Assembly (NCBI GenBank): GCA_030550225.1
Contig: JAUQPV010000199.1
Span: 1-5,389 of the forward strand
Reading direction: 5' to 3'
From: Acidobacteriota bacterium
GTDB lineage: Bacteria; Acidobacteriota; HRBIN11
DNA length: 5,389 nt
Shown in pieces: positions 1 to 4,961 of this stretch. The notes under the pieces are model-generated. The model was not told the origin of the DNA. It did no database searches and worked only from the letters and a program-made list of their open reading frames with translations. The position numbers and the translations under genes are program-made. Each line of letters opens with the position of its first letter. The stretch's first letter is position 1.

Positions 1-702
1 ATGGCACCCGCCGCCCAGGAGGCGGACGACTCGCCGCTCCGTCTGAAGGGCCAGCTCCGTGGGCCGGTCGTTGATCCGCTCGACCCACGGGCGCCACGGG
101 CTGTCCTGTCGCATTTCAACGACGATGACGCCTTGACCGGCGGCCGGGACGAAGTCCGGCGGTCGTAAGACCTGTACGACCCGGTCCGACCATCCCATGC
201 GTTCCAGGCCGGCGACGGCCATGACGACGGCGTCATACTCGCCCGCCTCCAGCTTGCGGAGACGGGTATCGACGTTGCCCCGGATCGGAAGAAGCTCCAG
301 GTCGGGCCGCTGGTGACGAATCATGGCCATTCGGCGGAGACTGGACGTGCCGACGCGCGCCCCGACGGCGATGGATTCTAACGTACCGGCCGGGCTGACC
401 CAAGCGTCCCAGGGCACGTCCCGGGGCAAGCAAGCCCCGACCGTGAGGCCCTCGGGCAGTTCCGTCGGGAGGTCTTTGGCCGAGTGGACGGCGACGTCGA
501 TGTCGCCCGCCAGGAGAGCCTCCTCGATTTCCTTCACGAAGACGCCCTTGACGCCCATCCCGTAAAGGGGCTGATAAAAGCGGTCGCCGTGCGTGCGGAT
601 GATGACCTCTTGAGTCACCAGGCCCATCGCGCGGAGACGCTGGGCCACCATCTCGGTCTGGCGGCGCGCCAGGGCCGAGCCCCGAGTGCCGATACGAAGC
701 AT
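1..702 (-). CDS. hemC: hydroxymethylbilane synthase (porphobilinogen deaminase), C-terminus cut by the window edge
   Basis: This cytoplasmic enzyme condenses four porphobilinogen molecules into hydroxymethylbilane in the tetrapyrrole (heme, siroheme, cobalamin) pathway. The 234 visible residues begin MLRIGTRGSALARRQ, the family's N-terminal signature. They contain HSAKDLPT (residues 73-80, with the catalytic Asp at 77, equivalent to E. coli D84), the substrate-binding run GTSSLRR (118-124) and RGNVDTRLRKL (141-151). The last codons read LLGGGCH; Cys233 is the dipyrromethane-cofactor cysteine (E. coli C242). Domain 3 lies beyond position 1. An in-frame ATG at 717 would add MFTEP. Neither start has an ideal ribosome site: AAGGGG abuts the upstream ATG and lies 15 nt from the downstream one. 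No substitution of a key residue is visible. Family assignment is certain, the start is not. Confidence 0.96.
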   Translation of the reverse strand, partial: MLRIGTRGSALARRQTEMVAQRLRAMGLVTQEVIIRTHGDRFYQPLYGMGVKGVFVKEIEEALLAGDIDVAVHSAKDLPTELPEGLTVGACLPRDVPWDAWVSPAGTLESIAVGARVGTSSLRRMAMIRHQRPDLELLPIRGNVDTRLRKLEAGEYDAVVMAVAGLERMGWSDRVVQVLRPPDFVPAAGQGVIVVEMRQDSPWRPWVERINDRPTELALQTERRVVRLLGGGCH

Positions 703-720
703 GGGTTCGGTAAACATCCC

Positions 721-740
721 CTTCAGGTCCCAGGTGCCAG
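721..740. repeat. short degenerate period-7 array next to the hemC start
   Basis: Almost three 7-nt units lie directly upstream of the hemC start. On the minus strand their consensus is close to CTGGGAC. They resemble the ACCCGGG-like units of the larger array at 1025-1094, and the two arrays bracket this spacer. With so few units chance is possible; the call rests on the similarity to the other array. Confidence 0.4.
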
Positions 741-775
741 CCAAAGACCCCCGACCTTAGAGCTACCTCCCCAGG

Positions 776-1005
776 GTCGTTCGGTTCGGGAGAATGGCGC
801 CAGATCGACCTTTCCCATCACCCGGGAAACACGATTTTTCAAGCTGGCGGCCGGGGCCGGTCGGCCGATAGATGAAGCAAAGAGCATAAAGTGCCCTTTG
901 CCTTTCGTGACGGCCAAACTGCCGAATGGCCCTTGGCTTGAAAAACCGTCCTCCCCGTAAGGTCGGAAAAGCCGATCCCATCGGGATTCTCCCGGGCCGA
1001 ACGAC
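776..1005. repeat. large imperfect palindrome, arms 776-867 and 921-1005
   Basis: The left arm read forward and the right arm read on the minus strand begin with the same GTCGTTCGG and then share CGGGAGAAT, GATCG and TTTTTCAAGC, followed by spaced GGCC and GGCCG blocks. Hand alignment gives about 70-75 percent identity over the outer 70 bases. The TTCAAGC blocks end at 844 and begin at 936, giving a symmetry centre at 890. That coincides with the centre (889) of a strong small hairpin at 877-901. The whole segment could therefore fold as one cruciform or long hairpin. A related unit occurs at 2808-2975, so this is a dispersed repeat family. No transposase is inside. A REP/BIME-like or palindromic MITE-like element are the closest known categories. 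Confidence 0.8.
877..901. other. central hairpin of the palindrome
   Basis: GCAAAGAGCA at 877-886 pairs with TGCCCTTTGC at 892-901 in 9 of 10 positions (one A/C mismatch), closing on a five-base loop TAAAG. It is the least GC-rich part of the spacer and lies at the symmetry centre of the larger palindrome. There is no T-run after it on either strand, so it does not look like an intrinsic terminator. Confidence 0.6.
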
Positions 1006-1024
1006 TATGTGAAACGGGGCAGTA

Positions 1025-1094
1025 TCTATAGTCTGTGGTCTGCACTGTGGGGTCTTTCCCCCGGGAACCCAGCACCTGAGACCCGGGACCCACG
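1025..1094. repeat. ten-unit degenerate period-7 array
   Basis: The segment divides without a phase break into ten heptamers. The left units resemble TCTGTGG, and the right units resemble ACCCGGG, at 1067, 1074, 1081 and 1088. The array ends three bases before the STN gene's stop codon, so it is the first sequence downstream of that gene. Units drift but keep the 7-nt register. This resembles in style the heptameric short tandem repeats known from cyanobacterial genomes; that is an analogy only, not an identification. Confidence 0.55.
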
Positions 1095-1097
1095 TTC

Positions 1098-1676
1098 CTA
1101 CGGGTCGATGGTGTACATCTTCTGTAGACGGTCCGGTGAGGCGACGACGATGACCTTGCCCTCGACTCGATAGGCCAGACGGTACATGCGGGTAAGCAGG
1201 TCGAAAAGCTGGTCCCACGGCACGTCCTTGACCCGGAGGGTGACTTTCCCCTGGACGTCCGGGGCCATCAGGACGTTGAAGCCGCCCATCTGGCCCAACG
1301 TTTCCAGGAGGTCCCGTAAGTCGGTGTCGGCGACCTCCAGAGACACCGGCGAGCCCCGGAAAGCCGGCCGCGCCGACAGCGTCTGAGGCGTCACTCCGGC
1401 GGCCTGGCCGTCCGGACGGTCTGTCGGCGCACCCTCCGGTGCCTGGGCGTCCTTTCCGTTGCAGGACCGACCCCACAGGACGGCCGTCACCTCCGAGGCC
1501 CGGAAGAAGAGGGCCGGTCGACCTTCCCGTTCCAACCGGTAGCCACCGGTCGCCTTCCGGAGGGTCCCCTCGAAAGCCCGGCCGTCTGAACGGACCAGGC
1601 AATCTTGGGCCCACCCGGTCGCCCCGAAGGCCAGGAGAAACCCTACCGTTATGCACCATCGACCGACGAAGCGCAT
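1098..1676 (-). CDS. small exported protein with a single secretin/TonB short N-terminal (STN, N0) domain
   Basis: The 192-residue product begins with a classical signal peptide: Arg-containing start, hydrophobic core at about residues 8-20, likely cleavage after GWA (23). Residues 26-68 (DGRAFEGTL to ASEVTAVLWG) look like a small beta-barrel/LSm-like segment of the kind often found before such domains (tentative). A Gly/Pro/Ala-rich linker (69-109) follows. Residues 110-179 match the STN/N0 domain of PilQ-type secretins: PVSLEVADTDLRDLLETLG, then MAPDVQGKVTLRVKDVPWDQ, then YRVEGKVIVVA. A full secretin would continue with N1/KH repeats and a beta-barrel, but translation stops 13 residues later and no secretin sequence follows. 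It is either a free-standing periplasmic N0 protein or a truncated pilotin-like or PilQ-related protein. Start 1676 is chosen because GGAGG lies 5 nt upstream; the ATG at 1688 has no well-spaced site. Confidence 0.85.
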   Translation of the reverse strand: MRFVGRWCITVGFLLAFGATGWAQDCLVRSDGRAFEGTLRKATGGYRLEREGRPALFFRASEVTAVLWGRSCNGKDAQAPEGAPTDRPDGQAAGVTPQTLSARPAFRGSPVSLEVADTDLRDLLETLGQMGGFNVLMAPDVQGKVTLRVKDVPWDQLFDLLTRMYRLAYRVEGKVIVVASPDRLQKMYTIDP

Positions 1677-1681
1677 GGCCG

Positions 1682-1686
1682 CCTCC
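1682..1686 (-). promoter_or_regulatory. ribosome binding site deciding the STN start
   Basis: GGAGG on the minus strand, 5 nt before the ATG at 1676. It overlaps the alternative ATG at 1688, which therefore cannot use it. This favours the shorter protein, which also begins with a cleaner signal peptide. Confidence 0.65.
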
Positions 1687-1801
1687 ATCGCCGTTTGTGA
1701 ATCTCCCTATCCCTCCTTCCAGGGACGAAGGGCCGGCTGTCGTAGGGGGCAACCCGGTAGGTCGCCCCTGCGCCCTTAGCGGCCGGGTAAGGTCACCCAT
1801 C

Positions 1802-1826
1802 GGTGCAGGAGAGCAGGGCCTGCGCC
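1802..1826. other. hairpin just downstream of the iscA-type gene
   Basis: GGTGCAGG (1802-1809) pairs with CCTGCGCC (1819-1826) with one G-T wobble and a 9-nt loop. It begins four bases after the iscA-type stop codon. No T-tract follows on the minus strand, so it may be a 3'-end structure or a factor-dependent termination or processing site rather than an intrinsic terminator. The rest of the 1677-1830 gap shows nothing else I can support. Confidence 0.35.
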
Positions 1827-1830
1827 CGAC

Positions 1831-2154
1831 TCAGACGGAAAAGGAATGACCACAGCCGCAAGTCGCCGTGGCATTCGGATTCCGGACGGTGAACCCACGT
1901 CCCATCAGGCCGTCGACGAAGTCGATCTCGGCCCCCTGCACAAACTGATAGCTCACAGGGTCGACGACGACCTTGATGCCGTGGAACTCAAAGACCTGGT
2001 CGTCCTGCTTGATTTCGTCGTCGAACAGCATTTGGTACTGGAAGCCGGAGCATCCGCCGGGGACGATCATCAGTCGAAGGGCAAAGTCCTTGTCGGGGTA
2101 TTCCTTCAACATCTCCCGGATGACGGAGGCCGCTTTTTCGGTGACCTGAATCAT
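1831..2154 (-). CDS. A-type iron-sulfur cluster carrier (IscA/ErpA/SufA family)
   Basis: A 107-residue cytoplasmic protein that binds an Fe-S cluster (or iron) and passes it to apo-proteins. The three cluster ligands sit at the same numbering as E. coli IscA: Cys35 in PGGCSGFQY and Cys99 and Cys101 in TCGCGHSF. Other family marks are the N-terminal MIQVTEKAASVIREML, LMFDDE-like QMLFDDE (41-47), the DPVSYQFVQGAEIDFVD strand-helix region and GRGFTVRNPNA. Full length for the family. Start 2154 is fixed by GGAGGTGA 4 nt upstream. The reading frame is open upstream into a transposon remnant, giving a 233-codon frame, but the upstream part is not a natural extension. No iscS, iscU or suf genes are visible, so the exact symbol (iscA, erpA or sufA) cannot be chosen. 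Confidence 0.95.
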   Translation of the reverse strand: MIQVTEKAASVIREMLKEYPDKDFALRLMIVPGGCSGFQYQMLFDDEIKQDDQVFEFHGIKVVVDPVSYQFVQGAEIDFVDGLMGRGFTVRNPNATATCGCGHSFSV

Positions 2155-2158
2155 GCGC

Positions 2159-2166
2159 TCACCTCC
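2159..2166 (-). promoter_or_regulatory. strong ribosome binding site of the iscA-type gene
   Basis: GGAGGTGA on the minus strand, nearly complete anti-16S complement. The GGAGG core ends 7 nt before the ATG at 2154. It establishes that start and argues against translation being driven from the transposon frame upstream. Confidence 0.85.
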
Positions 2167-2183
2167 ATGCCGGGGGCTCGGTC

Positions 2184-2220
2184 GGTATTCAGTGTTGGGT
2201 ATTGGGGGTTCGGTATGTTG
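2184..2220. repeat. degenerate T/G-rich short-period array upstream of the iscA-type gene
   Basis: Units resembling GTGTTGG, GTATTGG and GGTTCGG recur at 7-8 nt spacing. The array lies between the iscA ribosome site and the mini-transposon, whose left target duplication is its last seven bases. The units are weak and few, so this rests partly on similar arrays elsewhere in the window. Confidence 0.35.
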
Positions 2221-2221
2221 A
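2215..2221. repeat. target-site duplication, left copy
   Basis: ATGTTGA, identical to 2648-2654, directly adjoining the left inverted-repeat tip. Joining the flanks at one copy restores the sequence before insertion. Confidence 0.85.
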
Positions 2222-2251
2222 TAGGACTTACGCAGTTGCCTGCGCTTCCCC
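2222..2251 (+). repeat. left terminal inverted repeat
   Basis: Thirty bases matching the inverse of 2618-2647 at 28 positions; the outer 21 match perfectly. The mismatches are at the 22nd and 25th positions from the tip. Confidence 0.92.
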
Positions 2252-2532
2252 CTGTGTCTCCGAGGCGTTCGCCCCGGGGACAGGAAGGGGGCGACCGGGA
2301 GCGCCCATGACCCCCTGCCTCCACCGGGGGGACTGAGGGCACGGCCCTCCTCGGCCCGGCCCAGCCCCCGGGGAGGATTTGGGCCCCCTTGGCGATGTTC
2401 CAGACGGTTCATCGAAAGCCCGCACGAGGGACACTCCAGTCCCACCCGCCCCCTTAGGTCCTTCTCCCCGCATGCCGGGCAGGTGCGGCTCGTGTCCCTC
2501 GGATGGACCTCCGTCCGCGGGACTCCGTACAC
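2243..2532 (-). pseudogene. TnpB (IS605 OrfB-type) C-terminal fragment, decayed
   Basis: TnpB is the RNA-guided RuvC-type nuclease of IS200/IS605 and IS1341 elements. Here only its end is recognisable (2395-2532): GVPRTEVHPRDTSRTCPACG, then a CxxC...CxxC zinc ribbon with cysteines at 18, 21, 34 and 37 of the frame starting at 2532. This matches the TnpB pattern of a GV-P-V-P--TS--C--CG block. The block after the ribbon, normally DR-(D/E)-NAA-NI with the last RuvC aspartate, reads MNRLEHRQGG: the aspartate position looks replaced and the NAA motif is lost. The rest of the frame is Pro/Gly/Arg-rich with no homology I recognise. Family length is about 400 residues, so the catalytic core is missing. 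The frame has no stop of its own and reads through the left TIR into the iscA-type gene. Confidence 0.8.
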
Positions 2533-2617
2533 CCTCGCTCAGGCTCAGGCCAGTCTAGGGGTCCCGTGGCGAGGGCATTCTGCCTGATTTTCTCCACAAG
2601 TCAAGTCCGTCCTCCAT

Positions 2618-2647
2618 GGGGAGGCACAGGCAACTGCGTAAGTCCTA
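2618..2647 (-). repeat. right terminal inverted repeat
   Basis: Inverse partner of 2222-2251. Its tip at 2647 directly abuts the right copy of the ATGTTGA target duplication. Confidence 0.92.
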
Positions 2648-2654
2648 ATGTTGA
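2648..2654. repeat. target-site duplication, right copy
   Basis: ATGTTGA, identical to 2215-2221, directly adjoining the right inverted-repeat tip. Its first six bases are also the possible -10 box of the iscA-direction promoter. Confidence 0.85.
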
Positions 2655-2677
2655 AAAGCCTAAGGCTGGGTTGTCAA
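2648..2677 (-). promoter_or_regulatory. possible ancestral iscA-direction promoter, split by the mini-transposon
   Basis: On the minus strand a perfect TTGACA (2672-2677) is followed after 18 bases by CAACAT (2648-2653), which keeps the key A at position 2 and T at position 6 of a -10 box. The spacer contains the 11-base palindrome AGCCTAAGGCT (2657-2667), a possible operator. The -10-like box lies inside the target duplication, so the transposon inserted on it. The left copy of the box is now next to the iscA leader without its -35. The match to a -10 consensus is only 3 of 6, so this is tentative. Confidence 0.35.
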
Positions 2678-2807
2678 AGATAGGATAAGTTCCCTCGGAC
2701 GGCCCGTCAATGGAATAGGGGGATTCACGGCCGTCAGGTGTTGGATTTGGGCATGGGGGATTGCGAATTACGGACTCGGTCTTGAGTGTCGGATTGCCCT
2801 GGATCAT

Positions 2808-2975
2808 GGGGTCTGGGAAAAGCCCGATCCCTGCCAGAGCCGTTGGGCCCGTGAGTCCGGATGGACTCGGCCTCCCCGACCCCTCGGGAAAGACGGTTGT
2901 TCAAGCATTGGGCAAATGGGCTGTCGGCAGGTCGGCAGTTGGGGACGGGGTCGGGAAAAGCCGTTGCCGAGGCCT
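2808..2975. repeat. second copy of the palindromic repeat family, centre deleted
   Basis: 2839-2906 matches the arms of the 776-1005 palindrome: a GCCGTTGGGCCCG start, CTCGG, CCGACC, and GACGGTTGTTCAAGC at the end, about 75 percent to the 921-1005 arm by hand. The arm contains a perfect 6-bp hairpin (2853-2858 with 2863-2868, loop GGAT) where the other copy has a 5-bp hairpin of different sequence. The opposite arm survives as GGGGTCGGGAAAAGCC (2947-2962), whose first nine bases pair perfectly with 2875-2883. A near-identical GGGGTCTGGGAAAAGCC at 2808-2824 may be the end of a further unit, suggesting tandem palindromes. Confidence 0.65.
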
Positions 2976-3003
2976 CCAGCCTCCGGGTCTTCGTAGAATC
3001 CCC

Positions 3004-3035
3004 CATCTTGCATCCTGCATCTTGCATCTTGCATC
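3004..3035. repeat. CATCTTG heptamer array upstream of the TPR gene
   Basis: Four 7-nt units from 3004 to 3031, three identical apart from the final register and one CATCCTG variant, plus a partial fifth. This is the cleanest of the period-7 arrays. It also supplies TTGCAT (3008-3013) and CATCAT (3032-3037) 18 bases apart, which could act as a weak promoter for the TPR-HD pair; that is speculative. Confidence 0.75.
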
Positions 3036-3047
3036 ATAAAGGTGTTA

Positions 3048-3054
3048 GGGGAGG
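3048..3054 (+). promoter_or_regulatory. ribosome binding site of the TPR gene
   Basis: GGGGAGG, 8 nt before the ATG at 3063. It decides for that start over the in-frame GTG at 3042, which lies upstream of it, and the ATG at 3075, which is too far. Confidence 0.75.
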
Positions 3055-3062
3055 TCGGTGCG

Positions 3063-3518
3063 ATGGCCGGGGCGATGGCGCAGAGGATCGCTGAGGCGCA
3101 GGTGGCCATTCAGCAGAAGGCCTTCTACACGGCGCGAGACCACCTCCAGGAGGTCTTGCAGGAAGACCCGAACCATCCCCAGGCCCTGGCCCTTTACGGG
3201 TATGTATTAGCCCTCGGGTTCCGGGAATACGAACGGGGCTTGGATTGCATCCGGCAGGCCATCGAGCGGGAGATGTACCACCCCGAATGGTACGTGTGGA
3301 TGGCCGAGGTCTACCTCCGGTTGGGGGACCGGAAGTCGGCCCTGGAGGCTGTCGAGACAGCCCTCCGGTGGGACGCTCATCACAAGGGCGCTTTAGCCCT
3401 GCGCCGCAAGATGGGTGTCCGCCGTCGGCCGGTCTTGCCCTTCCTGCCCCGGTCCCATCCCCTGAACGTCTGGCTCGGGAAACTCCGGCACCGCCTCTTG
3501 GAACGGAATCGGCGATGA
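3063..3518 (+). CDS. small TPR-repeat protein
   Basis: A 151-residue soluble protein without signal peptide or membrane segment. It is mostly helical TPR repeats: residues about 7-36 (QRIAEAQVAIQQKAFYTARD to LQEDP), 40-72 (ALALYGYVLALGFREYERGL and on), and 76-107 (WYVWMAEVYLRLGDRKSALEA and on), each with the small-residue/aromatic spacing and Pro-ending typical of TPRs. The basic C-terminus (114-151) reads MGVRRRPVLPFLPRSHPLNV, then WLGKLRHRL, a conserved-looking tail that could bind a partner or membrane surface. TPRs are protein-interaction scaffolds; the partner is unknown. Its TGA overlaps the ATG of the HD gene (ATGA, 3515-3518), so the two are probably translationally coupled and the HD protein is the obvious candidate partner. 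Confidence 0.88.
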   Translation: MAGAMAQRIAEAQVAIQQKAFYTARDHLQEVLQEDPNHPQALALYGYVLALGFREYERGLDCIRQAIEREMYHPEWYVWMAEVYLRLGDRKSALEAVETALRWDAHHKGALALRRKMGVRRRPVLPFLPRSHPLNVWLGKLRHRLLERNRR

Positions 3519-4927
3519 AGACGACCTGGGCCCCCTATGCGGGGGTCGGGATATTCAACGACCCGATCCACCGAACGGTCCGCTTCACGGTCCCCGTCGC
3601 TGGCCGGGACGAGGTGACCGAGAAGGACCTTATCGACCACCCGTGGCTTCAACGGCTCCGGTCCATCTTCCAGCTCCAGAGTGCCCGCTGGGTGTACCCC
3701 TCGGCCGAGCACACGCGATTTCAGCACAGTTTGGGTTCGATGGCCGTCGCCAGCCTGTGGGCCCATCAGGTCTATCCGACCCTTCGGCAGGTCGCGCCCG
3801 ACACGCCGTCGCAGGGCCTCGTCGAGGCCCTGCTTCGGGTGGCGGCCTTGCTCCATGACGTCGGCCACGGTCCCTTTTCCCACTTTTTCGAGGAGAACTA
3901 CCTGCGGCCCCATGGGTTGACCCACGAGCAGATGGGGGCTCGCATCGTTCTGGAGGTCCTGGCCGAGGCGGTCCGGGGGATTCGGCGGACGCCGGCGTAT
4001 GAACTCGAGCCGGGGGAGGTCTTAGACCCCCGGTGGGTCGCCTTTCTGATCCAGAAGGGCCGGGTGGCGGATCCCGAGGTTCCCCTATGGGTCCGGCTCC
4101 TGGCGCCCGTATTCGGCGGCGTCTACACAGCCGACAACATGGACTATGTCTTGCGGGACTCCTACATGTGCGGGGTCGCCACGGGTCCCGTCGACATCCA
4201 TCGTCTCCTATACTATACCTTTTTTACGTCGCACGGCCTGACCGTCCATCGGGCCGGGACGCAGGCCCTCTACATGTTCCTGGCGGCCCGGCTCTATCTG
4301 TACCAGAACGTGTATTATCACCGGACGGCCCGGGCCATCGACTTGCAGATGCGGGAGATCTTTCCCGAGACGATGGCGTCCCTTGAGACGGAACTCCCGG
4401 GGCCTCCCGAACAAGACTTGGCGGCCTATTACCGGTTGACGGATTGGTTTATCTTTGAGACCGTCCGGCGGTGGCAGGGTGAGCGGTCCGGTTCGACACG
4501 ACATCGCATCGCCCAGGCGTGGCAGAGGCTGATGGACCGGCAGATCGAATGGAAGGCCGTCTTCGAGACGACGCTGACGTTGGCCTCGGCCGACCACCTG
4601 CGGGCCGTCGACGTCGGGAGCGAACGTCTGGAGGCGTACATCCGGGAGGCCCTCCCGCCGTCGCTTCGGTCGCTGGACCTGCGGGTCGATATGGCGATGA
4701 AGGACGCCCGGCCGCTCAACCCCTTGCAGATGGGTTCCCAGCAGGTCTACGTCTATGACCCGGCGACCCGGACGGTCGGCAAGGAGGCCCTATCCCGCCT
4801 CTTGGAGTGGCTCCCGGCCCGCATCGTGCAGTTCCGGGTCTTCGCCCGGAGCTACGAACACGCCTCGGAGGTCGGCCGGGCCGTCGAACGGGTTCTCCAC
4901 CACTTAATAGAGGGGGCAGGAAGGTAG
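3515..4927 (+). CDS. HD-domain phosphohydrolase, COG1078 / SAMHD1-like dNTPase family
   Basis: A 470-residue cytoplasmic protein. The metal-binding set of the HD superfamily is complete: R68 and H71 in EHTRFQHSLG, H114-D115 in LLHDVGHGPFSH (with H118 and H123), H137-E138 in THEQMG, and D207 in YTADNMDYVLRD. This order and spacing is that of SAMHD1/dGTPase-type enzymes, which cleave dNTPs to deoxynucleoside and triphosphate; Y211 and D215 align with SAMHD1 Y315 and D319, but the lysine next to the metal Asp (K312) is Asn208 here. The N-terminal DPIHRTVRF and WLQRLRSIFQL are typical of COG1078 proteins. Residues 280-470 are a helical C-terminal region of unknown role. Substrate is not proven by sequence. 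The start overlaps the TPR stop; an upstream in-frame extension to 3245 merely shadows the TPR gene. It ends in tandem TAG-TAA. Confidence 0.9.
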   Translation: MKTTWAPYAGVGIFNDPIHRTVRFTVPVAGRDEVTEKDLIDHPWLQRLRSIFQLQSARWVYPSAEHTRFQHSLGSMAVASLWAHQVYPTLRQVAPDTPSQGLVEALLRVAALLHDVGHGPFSHFFEENYLRPHGLTHEQMGARIVLEVLAEAVRGIRRTPAYELEPGEVLDPRWVAFLIQKGRVADPEVPLWVRLLAPVFGGVYTADNMDYVLRDSYMCGVATGPVDIHRLLYYTFFTSHGLTVHRAGTQALYMFLAARLYLYQNVYYHRTARAIDLQMREIFPETMASLETELPGPPEQDLAAYYRLTDWFIFETVRRWQGERSGSTRHRIAQAWQRLMDRQIEWKAVFETTLTLASADHLRAVDVGSERLEAYIREALPPSLRSLDLRVDMAMKDARPLNPLQMGSQQVYVYDPATRTVGKEALSRLLEWLPARIVQFRVFARSYEHASEVGRAVERVLHHLIEGAGR

Positions 4928-4961
4928 TAAGGCAATAAGGCAGTAAAGCGGTCAGGGAATC
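4922..4961. repeat. period-8 array (AGGCAATA-like) at the HD gene stop
   Basis: Five 8-nt units in unbroken phase, consensus AGGCAATA, the last two diverged. The first unit overlaps the HD gene's last codons and stop, so part of the array is translated. It is the inverse of the array at 4995-5042. Confidence 0.65.

Larger units (their letters stand above)
718..1097. other. gene-free spacer between hemC and the STN gene, mostly repeats
   Basis: No convincing gene lies here. Open frames across it are Arg/Gly/Pro-rich, have no family signature and run through inverted-repeat DNA. Going from hemC outward it holds a short period-7 array (721-740), a large imperfect palindrome (776-1005) and a ten-unit period-7 array (1025-1094) that ends three bases before the STN stop codon. 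The hemC promoter, if hemC has its own, should be here. The most AT-rich part is the palindrome centre, about 871-905, but I see no convincing -35/-10 pair. Confidence 0.7.
2222..2647. mobile_element. 426-bp TIR-bounded mini-transposon (MITE-like) with a TnpB remnant
   Basis: Both ends begin TAGGACTTACG reading inward. The outer 21 bases are perfectly inverted and the match extends to 30 bases with two differences (2222-2251 and 2618-2647). The element is flanked by the identical 7-mer ATGTTGA at 2215-2221 and 2648-2654, a target-site duplication. Intact ends and duplication suggest a fairly recent insertion. Its only recognisable content is the C-terminal zinc ribbon of a TnpB/IS605 OrfB protein on the minus strand. 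No DDE transposase is present, so it is non-autonomous. IS605-group elements normally lack inverted repeats and target duplications, so the ends belong to a different transposon type from the cargo. I cannot name the parental family. Confidence 0.88.
2655..3062. other. divergent gene-free spacer
   Basis: Between the mini-transposon and the TPR gene I see no gene. It holds the possible iscA-direction promoter (2648-2677), degenerate GGATT/TTGG-rich sequence around 2740-2800 with loose 7-8 nt spacing, a palindromic repeat related to 776-1005 (2808-2975), a CATCTTG array (3004-3035) and the TPR ribosome site. Frames on both strands here are low-complexity and mirror each other. Confidence 0.7.

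Noticed and set aside
484..960. A 158-codon plus-strand frame opposite hemC
   Set aside because: It is the antisense shadow of hemC continuing into repeat DNA, a common effect of high GC.
776..1005. tRNA or other known structured RNA in the palindrome, suggested by GGTTTTTCAAGCC
   Set aside because: It lacks the TTCRA T-loop context, anticodon arm and acceptor stem spacing of a tRNA; the structure is better explained by inverted repeat arms.
763..1800. A 345-codon minus-strand frame across the hemC-STN spacer and over the STN gene
   Set aside because: It is low-complexity Arg/Gly/Pro sequence out of frame with the STN gene and runs through palindromic repeats; it has no family signature.
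1802..1826. Intrinsic terminator after the iscA-type gene
   Set aside because: The stem is present but no T-run follows on the minus strand, so it is listed only as a hairpin.
1831..2532. A 233-codon frame fusing a TnpB zinc ribbon to the IscA-type protein
   Set aside because: The junction crosses a transposon end and a target duplication, and the IscA part has its own strong GGAGGTGA and exact family length. The fusion is an accident of an open frame.
2243..2532. Active TnpB nuclease with guide RNA
   Set aside because: Only the zinc-ribbon end remains, the RuvC core is absent and the last aspartate motif is degraded. I see no identifiable guide-RNA end.
3042..3062. GTG start for the TPR gene
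   Set aside because: The GGGGAGG ribosome site lies after this GTG and is correctly spaced for the ATG at 3063.
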